From assembly GCF_025665335.1 (NCBI RefSeq), contig NZ_CP106869.1:4676501-4740500 (forward strand): 64,000 nt of DNA, in the 5' to 3' direction. The DNA comes from Xanthomonas sp. AM6 (GTDB lineage: Bacteria > Pseudomonadota > Gammaproteobacteria > Xanthomonadales > Xanthomonadaceae). The position numbers were made by a program, and so were the translations under genes. Shown piece by piece: positions 28,276 to 35,765 of the stretch (the first letter of the stretch is position 1; the number at the start of each line of letters is the position of its first letter). The notes beneath the pieces were generated by a model. The model searched no databases, had not been told where the DNA came from, and was given only the letters and a program-made list of their open reading frames with translations.

Positions 28276-28399
28276 GGCTGGGAGTGGGGAATGGGGAATG
28301 GAGAATGGCAAAGGCACTTCGTCTGCATCTGCATTGCACGCGCGGTCAACAGCCTCTCAGGAAACCGCTCTTGCCATTCCCGATTCCCGATTCCCAGCC
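28276..28399. repeat. Large imperfect inverted repeat of GGGAATG-type units
   Basis: The left arm (28276-28311) has iterated GGGAATG-like units starting GGCTGGGAG. The right arm (28370-28399) has the complementary units (ATTCCCG repeated) ending CCCAGCC. The outer (GGCTGGGA/TCCCAGCC) and inner (GAATGGCAA/TTGCCATTC) ends pair well. It lies between the divergent cydA and S9 peptidase genes and could form a long hairpin in either transcript. Confidence 0.75.
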
Positions 28400-28441
28400 C
28401 CCCTGCTACCCTCGCCGCTTGCCCGTTCGACCGGAATCCAG

Positions 28442-30823
28442 ATGCGTCGCGTATCCCTGTGCCTTGTGTTGCTGTCCCTGTCCTGCCTGGCGCCGCTGGC
28501 CGCCGCGCAGGAAACCGCCGCTCCGCTGACCATCGAGCAGGCGATGGCCGATCCGGACTGGATCGGGCCGCCGGTCGAGGCGGCATGGTGGGCCTGGGAC
28601 GGGCGCCAGGTGCAGTACCAGCTCAAGCGCGCCGGCAGCCCGGTGCGCGATACCTACCGGCAGGGCGTCGATGGCGCCGCCGCGCAGCGCGTGGAGGACA
28701 CCCAGCGCAGCACCCTGGATGCGGCCGATCCGGTCTACGACGCGACGCGCCAGCGCATGCTGTTCGTGCGCAACGGCGACGTGTTCCTGCGCGACCTGCG
28801 CAGCGGCGCGCTGACCCAGCTGACCCGCAGCAACGAGGCCGCCTCGCGCCCGCAGTTCACCACCGACGGTGGCGCGCTGTGGCGGGTCGGCAACGACTGG
28901 TACCGCTGGAGCGCCGGCGGCGGCACGCTGCAGGCCGCGGTGCTCAAGGCCGAGCGCGATCCCGACGCCGCGCCCAAGCCCGATGCGCTGCGCGAGCAGC
29001 AGCTGCGCACCCTGGAGACCCTGGCCCGCGACCGCGCGCAGCGCGACCTGGCGCGGCAGCAGGAGCAGGCCTGGCGCCGCGCCGACGGCAGCCGCGCGCC
29101 GGCGCCGGTGTACCTGGGCGAGGACGTGGCGATCGACGACAGCGCGCTGTCGCCGGACGGCCGCCACCTGCTGGTGGTGACCCACGCCAAGGGCGCCGAC
29201 GAAGGCCGCGACGGCAAGATGCCCAAATACGTCACCGAGTCGGGCTACGAGGAATTCCAGGAAACCCGCACCCGCGTCGGCCGCAACCCGCCGCTGGCGC
29301 AGACCCTGTGGCTGGTCGACGTGACGGCCGGCAGCGCGCGCAAGCTTGACGTCGCCGCCCTGCCCGGCATCGACGCCGACCCGCTGGCGGCGCTGCGCAA
29401 GGCGGCCAAGCAGGAACCGCTGAAGGGCCCGCGCGCGATCCGCGTGGAGACCGACGGCGATGGCGCCGGCCCGTCGATCCACTGGAGCGCCGACGGCCGC
29501 AACGCCGCGGTGATGCTGCGCGCGGTGGACAACAAGGACCGCTGGATCGCCAGCGTCGACCTGGACAAGGCCACGCTGCAGAACCGCCACCGCCTCACCG
29601 ATGCGGCCTGGATCGGCTGGAGCTTCAACGAGTTCGGCTGGCTGCCGGACAACCAGACGCTGTGGCTGCTGTCCGAGCAGTCCGGCTACGCGCACCTGTA
29701 CACCCAGCGCGGCACCGACAAGCCGCGGCCGCGCACCTCCGGCAAGTGGGAAGTCTCCGCGCCGGTCGTCACCGCCGACGGCCAGGGCTTCCTGTTCCTG
29801 TGCAACCGCACATGGCCGGGCGACTACGAGGTGTGCAGGCTCGACCTGCGCGACGACCGCGTCAGCGAACTGACCGCGCTCGACGGCGTGGAGGACTTCG
29901 CGCTGTCGCCGGACGGCCAGCAGCTGCTGGTGCGCTATTCGGGCAGCTACCTGCCGCCGCAGCTGGCCGTACTGCCGGTGGCCGGCGGCACCGCGCGCAC
30001 CCTCACCGACACGCGCAGCGCCGCGTTCAAGGCGCGCGACTGGATCCAGCCGCAGTACGTGCAGGTGCCGTCCAAGCACGGCGCCGGCGTGGTCTGGGGC
30101 AAGTACTACGGCCCGCAGCGCCCCGAGCCCGGCAAGCGCTACCCGATCGTGATGTTCGTGCACGGCGCCGGCTACCTGCAGAACGTGTCGGCGCGCTACA
30201 CCCCGTACTTCCGCGAGCAGATGTTCCACAACCTGCTGGTGCAGAAGGGCTACGTGGTGCTCGACCTGGACTACCGCGCCAGCGCCGGCTACGGCCGCGA
30301 CTGGCGCACCGCGATCTACCGCAACATGGGCCATCCGGAACTGGAGGACTACCTGGACGGCCTGGACTGGCTGGTCGCGCAGAAGCAGGGCGACCGCAAC
30401 CGCGCCGGCATCTACGGCGGCTCCTACGGCGGCTTCATGACCTACATGGCGCTGTTCCGCAGCCCCGGCACGTTCAAGGCCGGCGCCGCGCTGCGCCCGG
30501 TCGGCGACTGGAGCCAGTACAACCACGAGTACACCGCCAACATCCTCAACACCCCGGAGCTGGACCCGGAGGCCTACCGCACCTCCTCGCCGATCGAATA
30601 CGCCGCCGGCCTGCGCGACCACCTGCTGATCGCCCACGGCATGATCGACGACAACGTGTTCTTCCGCGACTCGGTCAGCATGAGCCAGAAGCTGATCGAA
30701 CTGCACAAGGACAACTGGGAGATCGCCCCGTACCCGCTGGAACGGCACGGCTTCACCCGCGCCGACTCGTGGCTGGACGAATACAAGCGGATTTTGAAGC
30801 TGTTCGAGCAGCAGCTGAAGTAG
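28442..30823 (+). CDS. Secreted S9 family (prolyl oligopeptidase-type) peptidase
   Basis: This is a 793-residue peptidase with a signal peptide (hydrophobic core LCLVLLSLSCLAPLA, then AQE), a beta-propeller N-terminal region and a C-terminal alpha/beta-hydrolase domain. The catalytic Ser661 is in GGSYGGF, the Asp is in HGMIDDNVFF, and His769 is in ERHGFTR. The domain pattern is that of DPP-IV-like or acylaminoacyl peptidases. It is probably periplasmic or secreted and degrades peptides. It is followed by two back-to-back hairpins. Confidence 0.92.
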   Translation: MRRVSLCLVLLSLSCLAPLAAAQETAAPLTIEQAMADPDWIGPPVEAAWWAWDGRQVQYQLKRAGSPVRDTYRQGVDGAAAQRVEDTQRSTLDAADPVYDATRQRMLFVRNGDVFLRDLRSGALTQLTRSNEAASRPQFTTDGGALWRVGNDWYRWSAGGGTLQAAVLKAERDPDAAPKPDALREQQLRTLETLARDRAQRDLARQQEQAWRRADGSRAPAPVYLGEDVAIDDSALSPDGRHLLVVTHAKGADEGRDGKMPKYVTESGYEEFQETRTRVGRNPPLAQTLWLVDVTAGSARKLDVAALPGIDADPLAALRKAAKQEPLKGPRAIRVETDGDGAGPSIHWSADGRNAAVMLRAVDNKDRWIASVDLDKATLQNRHRLTDAAWIGWSFNEFGWLPDNQTLWLLSEQSGYAHLYTQRGTDKPRPRTSGKWEVSAPVVTADGQGFLFLCNRTWPGDYEVCRLDLRDDRVSELTALDGVEDFALSPDGQQLLVRYSGSYLPPQLAVLPVAGGTARTLTDTRSAAFKARDWIQPQYVQVPSKHGAGVVWGKYYGPQRPEPGKRYPIVMFVHGAGYLQNVSARYTPYFREQMFHNLLVQKGYVVLDLDYRASAGYGRDWRTAIYRNMGHPELEDYLDGLDWLVAQKQGDRNRAGIYGGSYGGFMTYMALFRSPGTFKAGAALRPVGDWSQYNHEYTANILNTPELDPEAYRTSSPIEYAAGLRDHLLIAHGMIDDNVFFRDSVSMSQKLIELHKDNWEIAPYPLERHGFTRADSWLDEYKRILKLFEQQLK

Positions 30824-30838
30824 GTCGCCTCTTGCAAA

Positions 30839-30919
30839 CGCAGCCGCGCACTGCAGGAGCAGCGCGGCTGCGTAAAGTGGCGGCACGCCGATGGGCGCCC
30901 CCGTGGCGGGCCCATCGGC
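30839..30919 (+). terminator. Two consecutive strong hairpins after the S9 peptidase gene
   Basis: The first hairpin has an 11-bp stem (30839-30849 with 30862-30872, CGCAGCCGCGC pairing with GCGCGGCTGCG). The second has a 10-bp stem (30887-30896 with 30910-30919, GCCGATGGGC with GCCCATCGGC). Neither is followed by a T-run, so they may act as RNA stabilisers or weak terminators rather than classic intrinsic terminators. Confidence 0.55.
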
Positions 30920-31343
30920 GCTGAAGCTCCTCCCCCATGACGCCGAGCCCCTGTAGGAGCGGCTTCAGCCGCGACGAACGAAGCGATGAACTTGCCGATG
31001 CCGCGCGCCTTCGGGGCCGGAGCGCCACCGGGGCTGCGACCACACTCCGCAAGCCACCCTTAAGAGGCGATTCGGCTGCGACGGACGAAACGTCGGACGT
31101 CCGGCGGTGGACATCGGCGCGGCTGCAGCTCCCTACACACCAGGACCCAACCCGCTTTCCGCAAGCCGCATGTGGGAGCGGCTTCAGCGGCGACGCATGA
31201 GCGACACGGCGCCCGGGGCCCAACGGCCGACGACATGACGGCCCGGCAGCATCCGCAGCCGGCTTGCGTCACCGGCCACGCCCTCTATCCTTGACGGACG
31301 CTGCGCGGCGCCCTGCTGCCGCCATCCCACCGAAGGACCGCCG
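30920..31343. other. Gene-free stretch with repeat arms
   Basis: No convincing gene is seen. It contains two copies of the dispersed repeat arm (30952-30975 and, variant, 31171-31194), both in the same orientation, and otherwise unstructured GC-rich sequence. A ribosome site AAGGA just before 31344 belongs to the next gene. Confidence 0.7.
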
Positions 31344-31907
31344 ATGCCGCCCCCGCCCCTGCCCGTTGCGCGCAACCCGATGATCGATTCGATGGCCAAG
31401 ATCTCGCTGCTGCTCGGCGTGATCTGGCTGCTGTGCGCGCTGGCGCAGGCGCTGCTGATGACGGCGCTGCCGGCCGGCACGATCGCGCAGCTGCCGGCGC
31501 TGATCGCCTTGCGCCTGCCGGCGTGGCTGCAATGGTGCCTGGACCACCTGCTCGTCCTGTCGTGGCTGTCGCTGGCGCTGGCGCTGGCGTTCTGCGCCAC
31601 GTCCTGGGCGCTGCTGCGCCGGCGCGAGTGGGGGCGGCTGGCCTTCGTGGCGTTCCTGGTGCTCACCGCACTGGCCAACTTCGCCAGCCTGCCGCTGATC
31701 TGGCAACTGTTCGATGCGCTGCAAGCCTGGCTGCCGCACGCCGCGCAGTACGGCGTCGACGCCGTGCAGCTGCATTCGGACCTGCGCGTGGGGCGCATCA
31801 CCGGCATGGTCAGCGCAGCCTTGACCGCGCTGGTGTTCGCCGCGCTGCACGGCTGGATCGTCCATCACCTGTACCGTCCGGCGATCCGCGCCGAATTCCG
31901 CGCCTGA
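31344..31907 (+). CDS. Small integral membrane protein of unknown function (187 aa)
   Basis: The protein has about four hydrophobic segments (residues ~18-45, 62-88, 97-122, 150-175) and a short basic turn (LRRREWG). No family was recognised. An AAGGA ribosome site precedes the ATG, and codon use fits a real gene. It is followed 44 bases later by a secreted protein gene on the same strand, probably an operon. Function unknown. Confidence 0.75.
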   Translation: MPPPPLPVARNPMIDSMAKISLLLGVIWLLCALAQALLMTALPAGTIAQLPALIALRLPAWLQWCLDHLLVLSWLSLALALAFCATSWALLRRREWGRLAFVAFLVLTALANFASLPLIWQLFDALQAWLPHAAQYGVDAVQLHSDLRVGRITGMVSAALTALVFAALHGWIVHHLYRPAIRAEFRA

Positions 31908-31951
31908 CCCCCCAACCGCCGGCAGCGTGCCGGCACCGAAAAGGATGTCCG

Positions 31952-32950
31952 ATGCCCTCGTATTGCCCTGGCCGCCGCTTCCCGGCCATCGCCCTGTTCG
32001 CGCTGGCCTGGCTCGGCAGCGCCGCCTGCGCCGACGCCGCGCCCGCCGCCCCGGTCTGCGGCCTGTACGTGGACGACGCGCAGAACGCGCTGTACCTGGA
32101 AAGCGCCGACAGCGCGCGGCTGGAGCCCGAGCAGGACTCGCCGCGGCGTTTCCACCTGCTGCGCGAGGGCGACGCCCTGCAGCTGTTCGACCTGGACAGC
32201 GGCCGCAGCGAACGCTACGCGCTCTCGGCGGACAGCGCCCGGATCCGCGCACCGGACGGCACCGTCTATCGGCATGGCAGCACCGCGCCCTGCAAGGCGC
32301 CGGTGCCGGCAGCGACACCGGCGATCGCGCAGTGCCGCAAGGACCTGCCGGCCTGCGCGCAGCGGCTGGCGCAAGGCGCGCCTGCGCAGGCACAGGCGCT
32401 GTGCGGACCGCAGCTGCCGTTCGCCTGCCGTGGCTTGCTCGACGCGGCGACGGACGCGGCGCCCGCCCAGGCTGCGACGGCATTGCAAGCCGAAGCCGTA
32501 TGCCGGCGCAGCGCCTCCCCGCACATCTGCACCGCGGCGGCGGAGCGGCTGTGGGACGCGGGCCAGTTCCTGCGCGCGAAGGCGCTGCTGGAGCAGGCCT
32601 GCGCCCTGTCCGACCCGGTCGCCTGCGGCCGCACCACGGCGCTGGAAGAGGTGGACGCGGCGCTGCTGCAGTCGCCGCCGGCCACGCGCTTGCCGTGCGG
32701 CCGCTTCATCGCCCCCATCGGCAACGCGGTCAGCCTGCAGTTCGGCGCCGACGGCAGCGTGCGCAGCGGCGACGGCGAGGCGCTGCAGGCGCGCCTGGAC
32801 GACGGGCAGATCGCGCTGCGCCAGCAGGACGGCCAGCAATGGCGGCTGCGTCCGCTCGGCGCCAACCTGCTGCTCGGGCTGGATCGCGCGCACCGCTTCG
32901 TCGTGTTCTTCGGCGACGAGGCCAGCCGCTGCGGCGCCGCGGAGCGATAA
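31952..32950 (+). CDS. Secreted Cys-rich protein of unknown function (332 aa)
   Basis: A signal peptide covers about residues 1-30 (ALFALAWLGSAACADA). The mature part contains many Cys and a segment near residue 180-230 (CTAAAERLWDAGQFLRAK...) that resembles a short Sel1/TPR-like helical repeat. The C-terminal third has short beta-like repeats. No family assignment could be made. The ATG at 31952 has AAAAGGA upstream. It probably shares a transcript with the preceding membrane protein. Confidence 0.75.
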   Translation: MPSYCPGRRFPAIALFALAWLGSAACADAAPAAPVCGLYVDDAQNALYLESADSARLEPEQDSPRRFHLLREGDALQLFDLDSGRSERYALSADSARIRAPDGTVYRHGSTAPCKAPVPAATPAIAQCRKDLPACAQRLAQGAPAQAQALCGPQLPFACRGLLDAATDAAPAQAATALQAEAVCRRSASPHICTAAAERLWDAGQFLRAKALLEQACALSDPVACGRTTALEEVDAALLQSPPATRLPCGRFIAPIGNAVSLQFGADGSVRSGDGEALQARLDDGQIALRQQDGQQWRLRPLGANLLLGLDRAHRFVVFFGDEASRCGAAER

Positions 32951-33247
32951 CGGCCTGGGCAGCGGGCCAAGCCTGCCACGCGCCAGGAGGCTCGCTGCAT
33001 CGCCCGGCAACCGCTCGTTCTCCTCCCGGGACCATGGCCCCTTTTCGGGGAAGGTGTCTCGAAGCGACGGATGACGGTACGGCCGACGCTCCATGATGCT
33101 CTGAGCGCCGCGCCCTCGCGACCTGTCCATCGGCCGCGTCATTGACAGGCCCCCGGCGCGGCCACGCAATAATGTGGCGCGCCCGTGCCGCCTCGTGCCC
33201 AGCGAAGCTGGCTGGCCCCTCCCACTGCCCGACTGCCCATCCCCGCC

Positions 33248-34147
33248 ATGACCGAGTTCGACCGAGTACGCGACTACCTGACCGGCCTGCAGGACCGCAT
33301 CTGCGCCGCCATCGAGGCCGCCGACGGCCGCGCCCGCTTCGCCGAAGACCAGTGGCAGCGGGCCGAGGGCGGCGGCGGCCGCACCCGCATCCTGCGCGAC
33401 GGCGCGGTGTTCGAACAGGCCGGGATCGGCTTCTCCGACGTGTCCGGCACGCGCCTGCCGCCCTCGGCCAGCGCCAACCGCCCGGAGCTGGCCGGCGCCT
33501 CGTGGCGCGCCACCGGGGTGTCGCTGGTGTTCCACCCGCACAGCCCGTACCTGCCCACCACCCACGCCAACGTGCGCTTCTTCCGCGCCGAGCGCGACGG
33601 CCAGACCGTGGCCTGGTGGTTCGGCGGCGGCTTCGACCTGACCCCGTACTACCCGTTCGACGAGGACGTGGTCCACTGGCACCGCACCGCGCAGGCGCTG
33701 TGCGCGCCGTTCGGGCAGGACCGCTATGCCGCGCACAAGCGCTGGTGCGACGACTACTTCTTCCTCAAGCACCGCAACGAGACCCGCGGCGTGGGCGGGC
33801 TGTTCTTCGACGACCTGCATGGCGACTTCGAGCGTGATTTCGCCTACCAGCGCGCGGTCGGCGACGGCTTCCTGGACGCCTACCTGCCGATCGTCGAGCG
33901 CCGCCGCGCGCTGCCGTGGGGCGAGCGCGAGCGCGAGTTCCAGCTGTACCGGCGCGGGCGCTATGTCGAGTTCAACCTGGTCTACGACCGCGGCACCCTG
34001 TTCGGCCTGCAGAGCGGCGGCCGCAGCGAGAGCATCCTGATGAGCCTGCCGCCGCGGGTGCGCTGGGAATACGGCTTCCAGCCCGCGCCGGACAGCGCCG
34101 AGGCGCGCCTGGCCGAATACCTGGTGCCGCGCGACTGGCTGGCATGA
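33248..34147 (+). CDS. hemF: Oxygen-dependent coproporphyrinogen III oxidase
   Basis: This is a 299-residue enzyme that oxidatively decarboxylates two propionate groups of coproporphyrinogen III to give protoporphyrinogen IX in haem synthesis. Family hallmarks are [29 protein letters not shown] (near residue 121) and FDD-type motifs later. Its length matches E. coli HemF. The start was set at [11 protein letters not shown], with the upstream in-frame leader judged non-coding. It overlaps the next gene by ATGA. Confidence 0.95.
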   Translation: MTEFDRVRDYLTGLQDRICAAIEAADGRARFAEDQWQRAEGGGGRTRILRDGAVFEQAGIGFSDVSGTRLPPSASANRPELAGASWRATGVSLVFHPHSPYLPTTHANVRFFRAERDGQTVAWWFGGGFDLTPYYPFDEDVVHWHRTAQALCAPFGQDRYAAHKRWCDDYFFLKHRNETRGVGGLFFDDLHGDFERDFAYQRAVGDGFLDAYLPIVERRRALPWGEREREFQLYRRGRYVEFNLVYDRGTLFGLQSGGRSESILMSLPPRVRWEYGFQPAPDSAEARLAEYLVPRDWLA

Positions 34148-34410
34148 GCGGGCCGTTGCCGGCCAGCGTGCTGGGGCGCGAGGACAAGGCGCGGATCGCC
34201 GAGCAACTGCAGCGCTACCTGCACGACGAGCTGCAGCAGGAGATCGGCGCCTTCGAGGCCGGGTTCCTGCTGGATTTCGTCGCCGAACGCATCGGCGCGC
34301 ACTTCTACAACCACGGCGTGCAGGACGCGCGCACGCTGCTGGCCGCCCAACTGGACGCGCTGGACGACGCGCTCTACCAGCTCGAACGGCCGACCGCGCC
34401 GCGCCGCTAG
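34144..34410 (+). CDS. DUF2164 domain protein (88 aa)
   Basis: This is a small cytosolic-type protein matching the DUF2164 pattern: [18 protein letters not shown] followed by [18 protein letters not shown] and a terminal YQLE. The biochemical role is unknown. It starts inside the hemF stop (ATGA), so it is translationally coupled to hemF. Confidence 0.85.
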   Translation: MSGPLPASVLGREDKARIAEQLQRYLHDELQQEIGAFEAGFLLDFVAERIGAHFYNHGVQDARTLLAAQLDALDDALYQLERPTAPRR

Positions 34411-34466
34411 CGCGGTGACGCCTCCGCGCATCACCTATCGGCCACCGTGCGGCGCGCCTGCGCTCT

Positions 34467-34537
34467 TGTAGGAGCGGCTTCAGCCGCGACCGGGGCGTTG
34501 CCGGGAACGCCTGGTCGCGGCTGAAGCCGCTCCTACA
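34467..34537. repeat. Perfect palindromic intergenic repeat after the hemF operon
   Basis: Arms of 24 bases at 34467-34490 and 34514-34537 are fully complementary (core GGAGCGGCTTCAGCC) with a 23-base spacer. It lies between the convergent DUF2164 and yetF-like genes and could terminate transcription from both directions. Confidence 0.88.
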
Positions 34538-34570
34538 GGGGGCGGCCAGCGGCTTGACGCGCCGGCCCGC

Positions 34571-35050
34571 TCAATCGCCCTTGCCGGCGACGATGGTGAT
34601 GTGGCCGTTGGTCTCCAGCAGCGCCAGCCGGACCTCGTCCAGCTGCAGGCAGCCCTGCTGGCGCATCGCCGCCTCGAAGTCGGCGTTGCTGACCAGTTCG
34701 CGGCGCAGCACCTGGCGGAACACGTGGCCGTCGCGCGCCAGCACCACCGGCTCGCCTTCGATCAGGCGCTCGGCGCGCGCGCTGCGCGAGGTGATCAGGC
34801 CGACCCCGAAGTTCAGCGCGATCAGCGTCGCCGCCAACAGCAGGCCGCCGCCGAGCGAGGTGTCCTGGCCGAGCAAGGCGTTCTGCACCGCGTTGCCGAG
34901 CAGCACGATCAGCAGCATGTCGAACGGTGTCAGCTGCCCCATCGCGCGCTTGCCCGACACCCGCACCATCGTCAGCACCGCCACGTACACCACCACCGCG
35001 CGCAAGATGAATTCCCACCACGGCATCGACAGATGGAAGAGATCGGGCAT
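34571..35050 (-). CDS. YetF/DUF421 family membrane protein
   Basis: This is a 159-residue protein with three N-terminal membrane helices and a cytoplasmic C-terminal domain. The pattern VRVSGKRAMGQLTPFDMLLIVLLGN is the DUF421/YetF hallmark, followed by GEPVVLARDGHV and LLETNGHI at the end. The exact function is unknown; related proteins occur with spore or stress functions in other bacteria. The start was set at MPDLFHLSM (35050), directly before the membrane domain. The sX13-like RNA lies just upstream on the same strand. Confidence 0.87.
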   Translation of the reverse strand: MPDLFHLSMPWWEFILRAVVVYVAVLTMVRVSGKRAMGQLTPFDMLLIVLLGNAVQNALLGQDTSLGGGLLLAATLIALNFGVGLITSRSARAERLIEGEPVVLARDGHVFRQVLRRELVSNADFEAAMRQQGCLQLDEVRLALLETNGHITIVAGKGD

Positions 35051-35139
35051 CGCGCGGCTCGCAAGGATGATGGGGCCGCGATCCGGTGCCGGCATGCGCC
35101 GGCGGCCGTGGCGGCGCACTGGATCTTTTCGCAGGCAAT

Positions 35140-35262
35140 AAAAAGCCCCGCGGACCAGGGGGAGGTCGGCGGGGCCAGGGAACGGAGACTTGGGGAGGAG
35201 TCGCCGTTCCTAGATCTGCTCCAGGGGATGGGAGGAGATCCGCGACAGGTATTGCGCCTGTC
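35140..35262 (-). ncRNA. sX13: sX13-like small RNA with three C-rich-loop hairpins
   Basis: On the minus strand, 35262-35244 forms a 5' hairpin (GACAGG/CCTGTC). Next comes a hairpin using 35241-35236 and 35217-35212 with loop region CTCCCATCCCCTGG. A second has 7-bp arms 35210-35204/35185-35179 plus an inner GACT/AGTC stem and loop CCTCCCCA. The last is a terminator stem 35175-35169/35151-35145 plus inner GACC/GGTC with a C-rich loop, ended by a U-run (35144-35140). The total of about 120 nt, the C-rich loops and the position next to polA match my recollection of sX13 of Xanthomonas, a virulence-related regulatory RNA that acts on targets by its CCCC loops without needing Hfq. A TATATC-like -10 box lies at about 35272-35267. 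Expression is not shown by sequence. Confidence 0.85.
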
Positions 35263-35765
35263 GAGGGATATAAAACCATTTTGCACCTTGCTAGTTCGTG
35301 AAGATTTTAGTTAAAAAATTGTCGGATTAAGGGCGGATTCATTCGCGAAATTCGGTGCAACGCAAGGTTCCAAAAACAACTGCTTTTTATAGCTGAATTC
35401 GTGCACAGGAACGATGCGGCTCGACGCCCGCGCTGCGGCATCGATCCCGAAATCGCGCGCTGTCGCCCATCTGGTGCATCCATGCTCCAGCATCGATGCC
35501 GATGCGGGCGAGGGCGGAAAGATTCAGGCGCAAATGCCGGCCGCAATGTTTCATCGTCCGAGAGAGCATCCTTCCGAGAATCACGCTATCGGATGAAGCC
35601 GTTCAGGCGTTTCGCGGCATCGCGAGCGCGTTCCGCCCACTGCCCGTTCGCCTGCGGCTCGGCGGCGACGGCGCCCCGCCTCCGCTCACCGCATCGGCCC
35701 TGGCCCGCCGAATCCCGCGGCCGCGAGTCCCGAGTCCCGAGTCCCGAGTCCCGAGTCCCGCAAAA
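35263..35765. other. AT-richer intergenic stretch upstream of sX13, plus GAGTCCC repeats near polA
   Basis: The part 35270-35400 is strikingly AT-rich (TTTTAGTTAAAAAATTG, CTTTTTATAG) against the GC-rich genome and probably holds the sX13 promoter region. The remainder contains no gene that could be supported. At 35725-35759 there are five perfect tandem GAGTCCC units just past the polA stop. Confidence 0.75.
35725..35759. repeat. Five tandem GAGTCCC units
   Basis: Five uninterrupted copies of the 7-base unit GAGTCCC lie 6 bases downstream of the polA stop codon (which is on the minus strand). Slippage could change the copy number; related GGGA(T/A)TC-type repeats occur at 28276, 39236 and 60216. 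Confidence 0.9.

Noticed and set aside
35086-35301. 71-residue plus-strand frame starting MPACAGGRGG
   Set aside because: It runs antisense to the sX13-like RNA and has no ribosome site or family; the RNA explains the region better.
35725-35759. CRISPR or phase-variable promoter repeats
   Set aside because: Only five 7-base units just downstream of polA; no spacers and no gene start close enough to be switched.
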